The notes: generated by a model not told the origin, from the letters alone. DNA of 64,000 nucleotides from Antedon bifida (GCA_963402885.1 OY727101.1:18204417-18268416); one strand, 5' to 3'; positions 26,791 through 39,739 are shown, numbered from the stretch's first letter. Translations and numbers: made by a program.

Positions 26791-27580
26791 AATAAAGAAG
26801 AAAGGAAAATGATTGTTAAAGGTTTTATACTTTAAAATAGAGTAGTACGGTAGTTAGTACAAGACTGTCATTGCCAGTTATAATTATTATCTTGTATTGT
26901 TATGCGTGATCTTATTAATGATTAAACAATTTGTTTTTGTTTTGATAGAAATGTTATGCAACAATTGTTATTTTGAGGGAGATGAACAAACACATCATTT
27001 TGCAGATAAGGACTGAAATAGACTGAACATTTTGAAGGTATCAATTACACTGATACTGAATCCTGTCAACAAATGTTTACCTAATACATTTTTATGCTAA
27101 ATAGTCCGTCCCCACCCCCCACGCCCCATGGGATTAAATAGTAAACTTACTCCCTTTAATATTTGTTTTACAAATTCATATTTGTATATATGTTAATACA
27201 CTTCATACACAAAATGTGTATTAGAAAAGTTGATTTATGATACAGAATTTACTAACACAACTGTAAATACTTTATTAAGGAAAGACGATAAGATAAATAT
27301 TTATGTTATCGCAGAAATCTAATATCACATAAGCAAGGAGCGGCATACAAGACCCAGTAAACTTCCTGGTAGAGCAATCACAGAACTAATCACCATAATT
27401 AACAGGAGATTATTAACCCTTGTCATGTGCTATTAATCTTCTGTCAATAAATAGTTTATTATAAAAATGTTTGGTTTGAGGATTTTAGTGTTTACTGCTA
27501 TATCAGCATACTGTATATATAGAAGCCTGTTCTTTTAAAATACACACAAAAAGTCATAACTGTAGAAGAAGTGGACACCG

Positions 27581-27749
27581 CATGGACACTTTGTAAAATC
27601 ATAGGGAAAGGAGGGGGATGATCACATGGACACTATAAAATCATAGGGGAAGGAGGGGGATGATCACATGGACACTGAAAAATCATAGGGGAAGGAGGGG
27701 ATGATCACATGGACACTGTAAAATCATAGGGGAAGGAGGGGGACGATCA
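27581..27749 (+). repeat. Purine-rich minisatellite, 4 units of 41-44 bp
   Basis: Units start CATGGACACT, then AAATCATAGGGGAAGGAGG and GATGATCA. The GGGGAAGGAGGGGG runs give repeated G-quadruplex potential. Lies in the intron of isoform A, about 640 bp downstream of the exon A donor. Confidence 0.88.
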
Positions 27750-28390
27750 CATGGCTCCCTCTAGAATCTGAATTAAAAAAATACAGTAATGGCACATAGC
27801 AAAGGCAATGACTTAACCCCTGAAAAGATGTATTAAGTCAGTGATTATAGGTGTATCTAGGTATGTCATCATCATCTTAAGATAAATGGTTTTATCTCAA
27901 CCCCTTCATATTTAGCTACACGCTGACGACAGCTAAAAATGACTCGTCTTGAATGAAGAGCAAAGTAAATTGATAAAGTCGCAATTCTTTTAATTTACTT
28001 GTCGCCTTGACTAAAATGTTTATGAACTAACTAATTTTCACTCACTTCTCTTATTCTCTAAATGTACAAGATCAGAAAATACTGTGCCCAGAAATAAAAT
28101 ATAGATAGTTGTTATCATGATTGACCATATTAGGGTATAATAGTTTTTCACGCCACTCCATATTAGGAAACAGTTATTATCATCGTCAGATGAGTGGCAT
28201 TTTTTTCGAATAAATATTTCTTGTTTAAACTTGGTATAGCATTTTTATCTTTAAACATATCACATGAAAAAAAAAACAATAAAAGTATGGATTGTTATAT
28301 CTTTAGCATATTAGGGATAGTTGTAAACTCAAAATGGAATAGTTTTCCAGCATGAAATAAAAAAAAAGAAGAAAATAAAGGCATTTTTAC

Positions 28391-28556
28391 CTTTAAACAT
28401 ATCAATTAAATCTGAGTCTTTTTCTTCTGTGACCCCGGTCACTTCATCTTCATCCACCATGATTGTCTCCTTCGACATGTTGTAATCTTCAACCTCCTCT
28501 TTCATGATTTCGTCGGTTGCTTCTCTTTTAATTTGAATGTCCGCTGAAGTCATCAT
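28391..28556 (-). CDS. Ikaros-like gene, first coding exon A (acidic N-terminus)
   Basis: Encodes 55 residues plus one base, starting MMTSADIQIKREATDE. An in-frame TAG lies two codons upstream, so the start is bounded. The donor AAAG|GTAAAA leaves phase 1, which joins exactly to the terminal exon to give DMFK-GHPNLQ. The peptide is strongly acidic, with D/E runs between residues 12 and 54. It contains IKRE (residues 9-12), a SUMO consensus (hydrophobic-K-x-E). Vertebrate Ikaros is known to be sumoylated, so this may matter functionally, but that is inference. MKEE at 18-21 has the same pattern. The pair of ATG codons leaves the exact initiator uncertain by one residue. Confidence 0.88.
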
Positions 28557-28590
28557 CGGCTAACGTAAAAGATCAGAAGTAAACGCACCT
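28557..28590 (-). other. 5' UTR part of exon A, starting at a splice acceptor
   Basis: On the minus strand the sequence CTATCTTCTTTTTGTAG, a good pyrimidine tract with AG, ends at 28591, and the untranslated part of exon A follows. This implies at least one noncoding exon further right. A transcript starting locally instead of by splicing cannot be excluded. Confidence 0.55.
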
Positions 28591-29329
28591 CTACAAAAAG
28601 AAGATAGCAATGATAAATATTATGCAAGAAATATGCAAAATGTTATAATTATTTAATCACACTATCAGTTAAATTGCCTGAGAAAGGTTTTTGTAAACAT
28701 AAATATGATTCACGGTGTATTAAATCATTTACACAACATATCCCAAAACAATAATACTATGACCTTTATAACCAAAATGACTGAATTAAAAAAAATGCCA
28801 CGTTATCAGTACAAATCGATAAAAAAAACCCAAGTATGTAATATATTAATACAATCAATTGTAATTTCTTATCTACCATTTTTTTATGTTACAGTTATAT
28901 TATGTATGTAACCTTTTTTAGTATTGTTTTTTTAAGCACTAATAAAATGTTATTTATTGTTTACAGATAAACTGTAGTATTTTAATCTATGTATCAGAAT
29001 GAATGAATGTTTGACCTATGTATAAGCAATTATATAAATATTTATTAATCATATTTTTAAAAATACAATATAATTGACACGTACCAATCATGATAAAATT
29101 TATTTTATATAATAAATAACAAATTAGTTAATTCATTCATAGAGAAATAGTTGTATTTGTAGATGGTTTATTAAATAATTCAAATATTTCAATTAAATTA
29201 TTAGACAAAAAGTAATTAACTGTCAGTCGTATATTTCCACCAGATGTTGAAATCCACAATAAGTAGTGTCCACAAGATATAGGGCATCTAGGCTAAATAT
29301 AAGTAGACAAGCCAGTGGCACAAAGCCTG

Positions 29330-29440
29330 CTGCTACGTCTTTCTACCAACAGAGGGGTTAAGCTGGTTATTAATGAGGCTTGAACTAACTAGGTTAAGAC
29401 AGCAACCCACTTCAACAGCCAATATAATAAGGATATTATG
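29330..29440 (-). mobile_element. Possible tRNA-derived SINE
   Basis: Minus strand GTGGGTTGCTGTCTTAACC then TAGTTCAAGCCTC resembles a worn tRNA head. The downstream block is less AT-rich. Confidence 0.25.
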
Positions 29441-30097
29441 CTTGGACATTCAGAAATCATAATATACAATTGACGTACTGTATATACACAAAAAATAAAC
29501 CAATTTTTTTATATAAAATACTGTATATACAGTTATTAGAAAAAATTAGCCAATTGTTGGTACTCTATCTAAATGCCGTAATTACAGTGTCACATATGTA
29601 TCACATGTGATGCCTGTATCATTGGCCATAAACCTAACCTTAATACAAGCACAAGTGATACATACAGTATGTGGTTCTAACTAAACAAAATACTCTGTTT
29701 AATTAAACTATATTCAAGAATAAATGTCCTAACCGTATACGGAAAATGTGAACTTTAAGTAAATTCAAAAGGGCTTTTTTTGAAAACAAATATTTTCACA
29801 AATAGTTACAAGAAGGATATAGTCAGTGTGTTTGATGTGGAAGGCAATCCTGTATTGTGTTTGTTTTCTTTATTGAATGGACTTTAAAGTTGATATTATG
29901 ACAAGCCTAAAAGCTATTGTGCTATATTGTAAGTTTAGTGTTCTCTTTCACAAGTTGACATACGATATTAAGTAATTTAAATAGTCACAAAAGTGATACT
30001 ACTACACCCAGTCTAGCAAATATGTTGTTTACATTAAATGTCGTTATGAATCATGAGAGAAAATCAAATAAATTATTTGCAAACAAATTTACCATAA

Positions 30098-30300
30098 AGT
30101 GGTCTAGTGGTTTTAAAAGTGTAAACAAGAAGTTTGATGTTCAAATCCAACCAGATAGGTTTATATTACTGTATCTTGAATATAACAATCTACATGTTGT
30201 CATTAGTACTGTTAGCCTAAGCCCATTACTAGAATTTTCGCTGCTGGTCTCTAGTTTGAAAAGGCCACTCCAGGAAAAAATAAGTGGCTAGGGGCTTACA
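30098..30300 (+). mobile_element. tRNA-derived SINE
   Basis: A box TGGTCTAGTGG (30100-30110) and B box TGTTCAAATCC (30138-30148) at tRNA-like spacing. A body follows with GCTGCTGGTCTCTAG and AAAAGGCCACTCCAGG. It is not a functional tRNA because the stems do not pair. Confidence 0.5.
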
Positions 30301-30630
30301 ATTATCTTTAATTTTATCTATCTTGAATACAATTCTTTGACAATTTAATCGGAGCATATTCAGGTAGTTTTTACTCCAGTCTTTACACATAATGAATCAT
30401 TTTCATTTTATTCGTACAAATTGCTTGTATTGTATTGTATCTATCTGTGTTTTATTACTACTCCACCAATTTCACATATGTAATGTATTATGTTATATTA
30501 GGCCTATAGTAAATATTAGTATAGCATTCAGGATCTGACACACTAACCTCTACCATACTAACCAGTTCATGGGTTTTAAGTACAAACTTTTTTCATGCAT
30601 TATAAATAGAAAAAACATAATATAGATTAC

Positions 30631-30777
30631 TAAGGCTTTGTATACACTATCCAAACTAGTTCGAGAAAAAAAGTGTGATGTTCCCAAATATGGTAGTGAT
30701 ATGATGTCATGATGTCCATATATGGTCACATCACATTTTGTTGTCATATAAAGTTTGATAGTGTAGACATAGCTTTA
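30631..30777 (-). mobile_element. MITE family 1, copy E
   Basis: Both ends present but diverged (AAGGCTTTGTATACACTATC); one internal unit, reverse orientation. Confidence 0.78.
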
Positions 30778-31304
30778 TGGTTTGACTAAAATATTAAACG
30801 ATTTAAAAAAAACTATTAAAAAAAATGTCTGAAGGACTTCAAACGTAATTAATTGATGAACAAAGTTCAATTATTATCAGTTACACTCGTCAGAAGATGA
30901 GACAAAAAATTTGGTAAAGTATACGCAAATAAATTGTTGCCAAAATCTAGTGGGAAGTTACATAGGTTTAATAGGGAATAGGAAGGCTAATGGCATTGAT
31001 AAAATGCATGTATTTGTTTAGCTGGAGATAGACAGATTCAAGTTCTCCTTGAACATCCCCTGCCCCACTTCCTCCCCATCGGAAAAATTATACTGCAAAA
31101 GATATGACATTAGCACAATTTAATACTTTTTAGACCTTCTCCCCTTATCCTTATTTAAAAATCGTGGATCTGCCACTGGAAGAGTTGCCAAATTGTGCAA
31201 TATAGATTCAGATAACATTCAGATTCAGATAATAATGAATGAACATAAAAAAAAAAGATATTAAAGTGAACATAGATAAAGCAGTAATTGGTAGTCATTA
31301 TTAT

Positions 31305-31375
31305 CATGGATCCCTTCTAGAAGTTACAACTTGTCTCGAAGGGACCCACAACAAAAGACATTACTAAAAAAATAA
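31305..31375 (-). mobile_element. Possible retroelement 3' end with hairpin
   Basis: GGATCCCTTCTAGAAG and CTTGTCTCGAAGGGACCC form an imperfect stem. On the minus strand it follows a T-rich run and is followed by ATGATAATAATG, suggesting another element tail. Confidence 0.3.
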
Positions 31376-31992
31376 AAATAAACCTAGAGTATATAATTAT
31401 ATAATTGAGGATAAAAAATTACAGTATAATAACATAACTAACATCTTCTTTATCAAAATTATTTAAAATTATATTTATTTATACTGATAAAAAAAAAAAA
31501 TAAATAAAAAAAGCCTGTACTTATAGACCTGGTAAGTAATAGCAACCCTATTGATGTGATACCTGGCTACCATTTACTCCACCTTCCCACCATCTATCGT
31601 ATTAGCCGGAACAAATATTTGCCTGCGAAATTTGCAAAAGTATATAATTCATACTGGAACGAACGAACCTCATACTTAATCTAGTGGGTTTTCATTCCTA
31701 GAAACCTTTCATTTTAAAAACAAATCAGAAGATTGATAATTATGAATTCTTGAACCTTGATTGAGGAGAAATAATTAATATTTAATATTAACTATATTCC
31801 AAGAAAAAAAAAAGTTATGCCTTATTAAAGATAAAACCGACTCCAAGTAATGAGAGGACTGCTTATTAATTTTGCAGCAAACTTTGGTTGCCAATATCAT
31901 CCACGAAAATTAAGTGCAAAGTGTATTATTTTATGAAAAACGTAAGCATATTGAAGCTGTTGGTCTGGAGGATGGAGTGGGCACGAGAGTTG

Positions 31993-32012
31993 ATTGTTAA
32001 TTAATTAACAAT
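31993..32012. promoter_or_regulatory. 20-bp perfect palindrome with two SOX-type ends
   Basis: ATTGTTAATTAATTAACAAT is its own reverse complement. The ends are facing SOX core sites (ATTGTT/AACAAT) around a homeodomain-like TTAATTAATTAA. The neighbourhood (31850-32050) is less AT-rich and includes TTTGGTTGCCAA (NFI-like). Confidence 0.3.
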
Positions 32013-32245
32013 TTCAAGTTTTAATGACAAGACGGTGGGATTCCTTGCAATCAATGATTACTTTATAACTAACTATTGTAGACTCTATGCACACATTATG
32101 CTTGAAATTGTATGCTATAATGTCTTGCATTATCATTATCATCATCTGCAGTCCTTCTTATTAGAGTTTGATGTTCGTTGTTAAGTGTTTCTTGTGGATG
32201 AACAGAATAAACAAACCAACAGTGGTGTTGGTAGTCTATGAGTGC

Positions 32246-32451
32246 AGCTTAACCTGGATAAACCAACATTAGCCCTTGACCCAATTTAAGAGGATGGCAA
32301 TATAAAAAGAATTTTAGTGGAACCCTTCTCCACAAATTGTATAGTGTGGTCGCCTCCCCACAAACCACCATCATCATTTTAATGAAAATTTTGAGTATGT
32401 ATATTTCGCTATTTGAGGAGAATGGCTATTGTCGGTTTGTCCAGGTAAGCT
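32246..32451. mobile_element. 206-bp MITE, family 3
   Basis: Terminal inverted repeats AGCTTAACCTGGATAAACC (left) and GGTTTGTCCAGGTAAGCT (right), matching over about 27 bases with few differences. Interior noncoding. Confidence 0.6.
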
Positions 32452-33539
32452 AGGCACGGAACTTAAACAGTTGTCGCTTCCCAGGTGTTGTGTGTCACTG
32501 TCAATGTTTAGGTAGTGTTTTTAGTACCTTTGAAACGTTTTACATAATTTGTTGCTTTTCCGTAGCATTGTTCTGCAGTTCTGCAAACACAACATGTTTG
32601 AGTACCAATATTTGTACTATACTTATACCTTTTTATGCAAATATGTACCAGGACATGATGACAGATGCTTATTCAAAATGGGTCCTTTATGGAAACTAGT
32701 TTAATAATTATATAACTTGGCCATTAAATTTCATTGCAGGGCTTCAGTTAAATCCATAACATTTGTATTGGCTTAGCAGCATCATTCTAACACAATGACG
32801 CTAGTGTTAGAATAAGTCTTCTTGGAAAGGAAATATTACGATCAGCCCAACTATATAAATCTATATATTTTATTATAACTCTTTGTAATAGGAAGCTTTT
32901 ATGTCACATATGATAGCAAACGAAGGCTGATTCAAATAAAAAAAGTGTCTGTAGTAACAAAATCCTAAATGCTCTAAAAGAATTGTACTGTATATTGATA
33001 AACTAAACAATATTATTATATTATTACAATTTTTTTAAAATTATGATAAAAAAAATCAAGCCTTTAAATTAAAGGTAATCCTATGAACTATCAGGGTATA
33101 CAGTATACCTTATTAATTATGCACATAAAATATAGTATATAATCTATTATTATTCAATGAAATCTGGTTTATTAGCAAAATTCTTTTAACTATCAATGTA
33201 TATCATAAATAAATTTAAGGTGTATTATGAAAAAAATTATGATTTACAATTTTATCATGTTATTTTTTTTATTACGAAATATTACTGTATTATTAAATTT
33301 AAATAGTTCATTGTTTTCTTTTAAAAGATAATTATAAAAAAGTTGATACTTTAATATAATAATAATACAAATATTTTTCCATATTCATAATCTATTAATA
33401 TTACACAGTTTTTAAAATTTATTTTATTTCCTACGCATGAACAATGAGCAGGATGGATAAACTATTTCATAATTTATCGTGCTTAAAATTATTATTTGAG
33501 GTTTAGGGAGTGGTTTTGAAAGAGTCATAAGTTACAACA

Positions 33540-33612
33540 CTGGCACTACGTCAGGATTGAACCCTGTACCTTGGGATTAGGCAAGGCAAGCACCACCAAG
33601 CTACAGCCCCAG
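33540..33612 (-). mobile_element. tRNA-derived SINE head
   Basis: On the minus strand GGGGCTGTAGCTTGGTGGTG (A box) is followed about 40 bases later by GGGTTCAATCC (B box, 33554-33564). The rest has lost tRNA pairing. Confidence 0.55.
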
Positions 33613-33947
33613 TTATTCAATTTATTTCTTTTATTGTATTTAATGCACTTGTGTGAATATGAATATATTGAACACTAAATAATGATAATTTATTGGTAAT
33701 ATTTGTCACATGTCACTGAACCAATAAACAATGTAAATATATACGTGCTCATTACAAAATCATTTTTTTATCACAACAAACAGAACAACAAACAGAATCC
33801 CAACAGGAATAAGATTAAAAACAAATTATTTATTAATTTATGGTTGCGGCACCTTTTGTATTATATGAACACTGCAGTACTGATGTGGAATTTACATTAT
33901 CAAATTCTATATTTTTTTAAAAGAATTTAACATTTTACTATAGGAAG

Positions 33948-34238
33948 TCGTTGTATTGTACCCCAAAAACATGAAGAATGAAGATTAATAACAGACAAAG
34001 TGAATTACTTCTGTAGAAAAAAAAAACCTGAAAAAATAATGTTTTCTATTACAAAATGAGTGTTAAATTCAACCAAAAACCCATTGGCTGACAGCCAATT
34101 TGACTATTTTTTAGTTTTTTCAGGTAAATCATTTTTTTTAGATCCAATTTTTGGTCAAAGTGAAAAGCTATGTGACATTAAAATGGCACATTGAACAAAA
34201 AAAAAATGTGTTCAGGCAGGAGGACAATATATCTTTAA
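33948..34238 (+). mobile_element. MITE family 2, copy 4
   Basis: Left end TTGTATTGTACCCC, right end GGAGGACAATATATCTTTAA. An inner segment corresponding to the CAGACTTTG part is shortened. Confidence 0.68.
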
Positions 34239-34984
34239 TATTTGAATATGAACAATGTAAAAATTGAATACAATTAAGCATTAAAGAGGAATAATACTTA
34301 AATTAATATGATAATAATAATTTATGAAACATTTTGTTTTATTAGCCCGATACAAGGAAGTACCAAGTCCAATCTGCTTTGAGTTACACCCTAATAGCAA
34401 TTCTTAATCAAACAAATGACTCATAAATGCAATTAGACAGAAAACCCAAACCCTGCTCGTTAAACAAAGGTGGCTGTTGGATTAATTAGCTAGGCTTTTT
34501 GCCATGTACACAATAGATAATGATAATCTCAACCAGCTATCCAATTATTCCTTGTTTGTGTTAGAACAACTGACATTTTGGATTTTTAATTTAAGGCCCT
34601 TCTGTGGCATATGGGATGTTTTTATTACAAAATCACACTTTATTCTACATGCATTTTGATGCCTATAATATTAATAGCCTATTATTATACTAGCCTACGT
34701 TATCTTGATAATATCACTCTTTCTATTCTCTCTAAATAATGATTTAAAACATTTTATATTTCTTAATAATTAAATTAAATTATGATGTTATTTGATATAA
34801 TCATTTAAAATATACCAAATTTTACATTTGAACTAAAGGTAGCCTAGGTGAAATCAACACTCTATGCATCAAAACATTGTTATGTATTAATTTAATGATA
34901 CATTTCCATCTAATAATTCTCTTTTCTTTAGATATATATTAAATTTAAATAGATATAATATCGAGATAAAAAACAAATAAAAAA
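34239..34984. other. No gene seen
   Basis: 34340-34610 is of mixed composition and repeat-free (AATTAGCTAGGC, CAAAGGTGGCTG) and might be regulatory. The rest is AT-rich. Confidence 0.25.
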
Positions 34985-35310
34985 TAATTTACTGCAGTAA
35001 ACTGCAATAACATATAATTTTAGTTTGTTTCAATGAAGAAGTTTATTCTTATTTTATATTCTCTGCAATAAACAGTGTCCCCTCAAAAAACTTGCTAAAC
35101 AATGGCAAAATATAGTTACTGCGGTAACTGCAGTAGAATGTGGCATGGTCCTTATTTTAAACATGTAACGTTTGTTTTTTCTTAATTTAATTTAATCATT
35201 TAAACCATTTAAAGATAAAGAAAAAGTAAAGTATAGTTTACTGCAGTAACTCCAGCAGAATGTGGCTTGGTCCCATATTTTTAAGAAGTATTTAATAGTA
35301 ACCTTGTTTC
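34985..35310 (+). repeat. Three diverged copies of a 120-bp unit with CTGCAGTAA
   Basis: Related segments begin near 34985, 35108 and 35228. The last two share TATAGTT(T)ACTGC and AGAATGTGGC followed by TTGGTCC-like sequence. A stray TAGTTACTGCAGAAGAC lies at 36508. Confidence 0.6.
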
Positions 35311-36404
35311 TTCGTTTTTTTCTTAATATCAACAGTAGAATGATTTGCTTTCTGCAATTTCATTTATGATTACCTTTTTTGCAAAATGACATTTATTTTT
35401 ATGGCATAATAAAAAAACACTTACACTTGATGTCCAGTTGCCTACTACAATTGTGTCTTTCCCCTACATTCTTTGGAAAGTAATTACAATTTATGTAGAG
35501 ATTCACGTAACAAATTAAAATGTTAATATATCTATAAGAAATTATGAAAATCTTGAACAATTACTATTTATGTATTGCTATTTGATGGCATTGTTAAATG
35601 TTAAAAAACAACAAAATTTGCAATTTCTTTTGAGAATTGCAATAAAGATATATTTTTAATTAGTTCAGTTGAATCTAATAGGAACATTTTTTTTCTTTTT
35701 CTTTCAAAAATGATAATTTTATTCTATTTTCTCTTTGAAATTGTCACTGGTTAAGAAAAGAGATTTTTGAATACATATTTATTGTATTGTTATATGAAAT
35801 TATAATTTGTATAAATTAAAAAAAGTGGTTGTCTACCACCATACAATAGAAGTTAAAATTTATATTTACAATGTAATATTAATAAAATGTAAACAAAAAA
35901 CAGATGGTTAATTTAAGTTAGTTAAGAAAAAAGTAAAACTCAATCTTTTCTCAATTTTTTTTTTCTTTATGAAAAAAGTACATAGTACATTGTTAAAAAA
36001 GATAATTAATTTTGTGATAATTTTATAAACCAAGGAGTTGTAAAATAAAGTTAATTTGTAAAGAATTGATATATCATTTTTCTTTTATGTTAATCTTTTT
36101 AAATAAAATAAAACAAATGTAATGTTTTACAGTTTTCCTTTCATTTTATTCCAATTGTCAAGGCATGTCGACATCAGCTGTGATAACATTGAAAATTAAT
36201 AATTAAATTGCCAATCAGGGTAGTCTACTCAAGGACAAGGATAAAATACAAAACAAGACATTTTGTTTGTTTCGTAAACAGATGCGTACAGTATGTGCTA
36301 TATATTAAATTATGGACTCTCTTCATGATTAAATTTTATTGTTTTTTCTTGAGCAAACATGATACAGTGAGTGAATATGCATAAAGAACGCTTGTGAAAA
36401 AACA

Positions 36405-36475
36405 ACCAAAGGTGGACTCGAACCGCATGATCATCATACAGTATGTTAATGCCTATAGCGATAAAAGTGATATTG
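36405..36475 (-). mobile_element. tRNA-derived SINE head
   Basis: Minus-strand B box GGTTCGAGTCC (36414-36424) is perfect. The upstream TATAGGCATTAACATACTG is a weak A box. Confidence 0.4.
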
Positions 36476-36818
36476 ACAGAAACTGCAATTAAAAGGGTCT
36501 TTAATTCGAGACATAGTTACTGCAGAAGACATAATATACTGCAGTATTAAAAGATTATTATTATTATTGCTATGCCACTTCTATTAGCTAGCTGCAACCA
36601 AATCAACAGTTTATTTATTTGACATTTGACGTTTTTTACACCATGTCCACACATTTAAATACCAGTTATTTGAAAACAAAAGTAGAAAGAAGAATAAGCA
36701 GAAACTTTGTTTATATAAAAGTATATTTAACGCAACGAAAATAATATTTGGCATTATTCAGCAGAATGGAATGGAACATGTGCAAATTATAACTTACTAG
36801 AAAGCAAAGAATTTTAAA

Positions 36819-36950
36819 ACGTGACGTGACGTGACCATATGAACACGATGATGTCATATTACTACCATATTTGGGTACATCACTACCATTTGTGGGCACA
36901 TCAATTTTTTTTGTCAAACTAGTTTGATAGTGTAGACATGAAGAGCTTTA
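36819..36950 (+). mobile_element. MITE family 1, copy F (left end lost)
   Basis: Right terminal repeat and two internal units intact. The left part is replaced by ACGTGACGTGACGTGAC, a threefold 5-base repeat. Confidence 0.7.
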
Positions 36951-38354
36951 GAGCGAGTCTTGTTCACAAACAAAACATGTTCAATTAATTAAGCGGAAGA
37001 ATCTAAATATTTACTCAACAAATTCATAGACAAAAATAAAACAAGATGCTAGTAGTTTTTACAATGCTTGAATAAATTCAGTGAAAGAGCTAACCCTGAT
37101 TTGATTAACAATAATAGAATTAATAATGTATGGTGATATTATACTATACAATGTAATCGTGTAAAGCCAGACTGTACAGCAGTCATAATAAAATTAATAT
37201 TTGTAACATCTGGTTAGAGGTAAAATAATTCTGTAAATATTGTTAAAAAGATAATATGGAATTTATGAAAGAGATATTGATATAACTATATACCAGATCT
37301 TTTGTGGATGTTTTCTAGATCTATAGTACGTATGACCACAGTAAATGTTTTCTATACTGATAAAATAACATTGTAGATTTAAGCCAGGGGAAACACAAGT
37401 CCTCATTTGCACCTTTCAAAATTTAGTGCAGGATTTTTGTTTAAAATATGACGTGCACAAAAACATTTTATCAACTCAAGGTCGACATGTCAGTGGTAAC
37501 CTATCTAGTCTTTAGATTCTGTTATGCCTACACCGTGACATTAATACCACAGACAGTAATATTTTGTGATACTGTATAACAAAAGAAAAGAATGAAAATA
37601 TACCAATCTTTCACCACCAATTAGTAATCATGAAAAATATTTTATACAGGGCCAACTTTCACATACAGGTTGCTGATGATGAATGAGAGAACCATATATA
37701 TGGCCTTATATAATATTTAATATCTAATCTATACTTAATATCTTTACAATGAAATGGGAAAATCAAATTGGTTACATAAGTTTCAAAATCAAAATTATTA
37801 TACAGTCGTGAACAATGTTTTAAGGAGTGCTAATTCAATATGTCAAATAAATTCAATTCAAATATTAAATAAAAAACCAAACAATTGTAATAAAAACCTT
37901 ACCTATTATTTAGCATCCCACTTAATAATGCTCAGGTGGAAAAGCGGCCTAGAGTAATGGAACGCGTTGTCATTTTTATAAGCCTACAGAATGATACCTG
38001 GGAAAGGATAAGCTGGCCTTGTATCGTGGGATCTATATTGAATATGAGTAGCTAGTTTTGATAATTGCTGGTACTACCTGGTGTATATATTACCTAAATA
38101 TTATTATCTGCTTGCATTGTTTTACATACTTAGATAATATCAAGGGTATTTTTGTAATGCTTACCTTTAGTATGAGTAGGGACTTTTTATTTTTGTGACA
38201 TGTACAATGTCACCAAACACCAAGAAACGAAGCATAATATACCTTAAGAACGCAACGTGTACGAACGTGTGCGACCGTTGTAAAAGTGTAGTTTCAATAA
38301 ATATTATAATATTATATTACATGTACAGACATTTCCATCTACAAACTAATTAAT

Positions 38355-38530
38355 GTTGGGAGAGCTATGGCACAATGGAGACCTGTCTGGGTTCCATGTA
38401 GGGCCTAGACAAATGGGCATACAGTAGTGCACGATAAAGAACTATTTGGAAAAAGCAGGGGCTTTACTGTAAGTTTGCGCTGCACTATGGCTGCCGTGGG
38501 TTCCCGGGCCTAATTTGAATCTTCTCAATA
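38355..38530 (+). repeat. GC-richer block, possible SINE fragment
   Basis: Two tRNA-box-like spots (GCTATGGCACAATGG, GTGGGTTCCCGGGCC) in an otherwise unexplained block. No open frame spans it. Confidence 0.2.
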
Positions 38531-39586
38531 TCCATATTTTATTTACTAAGGACCGTTATAATTTAACATTTAAGCTTACTTAATGTAAATTGCCTTGACA
38601 CTATCATAGATCGGTGTGTAAACAACAGATAAATGTCACGCTCTGCTGCTTCGTAGTTTTTAATTTCATCTAACACATTGTTTTTTTGTTGTTGCACTAA
38701 TAGTAATAATTTGTTGTCCTATATCCAAAATGTATACTCAACATTGCTATTTACCTTTTTCAGTTGTGCGTACTACAAAAATCTTTAATACATTGTACAG
38801 TACAATTATGATTTTACCAAATAAAAGTTTTATAAATTTGATTTATTTACGGTTTTATTAAAACTAATTGTAACATTACAACATTAGGAATGACGATTGC
38901 ATTTTTATGTCAGTTAGGTACTTCAGATTTAATTTGACTGTAATCGTGTTTCATTTTATCAGGAAATGAATTTATTAATTTACTTCAATTGCCAAACTTT
39001 TTAAATTTGAAATAAAAATCTAATTGTTTAAATATGGACATGAAATTGACAAATTAAAAAATGCGTTGTCATTGTATGCTAATTTGCATATTTTTATAAA
39101 AACTTTATGAAAGAGATTAATGAAAATGTTTTTTTTCACACTTGAAAAAAATGTAATTGTTTACATTTGTACTACTGTAAAGTTATTTATTTTATTTTGT
39201 ATTTCATTTTAAATCAACTGACAGAGATAAAAACCTCCACTAAAAGTTGTAAATAAATGTATTGTCATTATTCTGGTGTGTGTGTATTCCTCGTTGTACT
39301 ATATTAGACATAGATTATAAACAATAGCAGTCTATCGGCCTAACTGTCAAGTAACCAACAATATTAATAGAGAAATTCTACCAGTAACAAATTAAAACAA
39401 CCTTAATTAATTGTGGGTATAATAACGGTTACATTTTCAAGGAATTAATAAAAATATATTTTCAAGGTTTAATTAATAAAATATAATATCATTAAAGCAT
39501 AAACAAGGTTGAGTAATTAATTTTTATGGCTCTTCCATTAATTGAATTTGCCCCTTTGTTCACAACATACCAATAAAAGGATATGG

Positions 39587-39739
39587 TAAAGATCTGTCTA
39601 CACTATCAAACTAAATGTAATGTGCCCATATATGGACATGAGATGTCATATCACTACTATATTTGGGCATATCACCACCATATTTTGGCACATCACACTT
39701 GTTTGTAACATATAGTTTGATAGTGTAGACAGAGCTTTA
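39587..39739 (+). mobile_element. MITE family 1, copy G
   Basis: Both ends present, two internal units, right end GACAGAGCTTTA perfect. Confidence 0.82.

Larger units (their letters stand above)
13520..28590 (-). other. Ikaros-family zinc-finger gene, minimal extent seen
   Basis: This span runs from the first poly(A) signal to the acceptor-bounded start of exon A. The transcript is read on the minus strand. Exon A (28391-28556 coding) or exon B (24321-24387) splices to the single large terminal exon (13553-15120). Both joins keep the frame because both upstream exons end after the first base of a codon and the shared acceptor begins with the last two. The introns would be about 13.3 kb and 9.2 kb. 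The real 5' end is probably further right, since exon A begins at a splice acceptor. Confidence 0.85.

Noticed and set aside
33540-33612. Functional tRNA gene
   Set aside because: A and B boxes are present but acceptor and anticodon stems do not pair; it fits a SINE head. The same holds for the other B-box sites at 1.6, 30.1 and 36.4 kb.
38166-38300. Minus-strand ATG frame ending beside a good donor (AAAG|GTAAGCA)
   Set aside because: The frame reaches a stop just before the donor, so it does not form a coding first exon.
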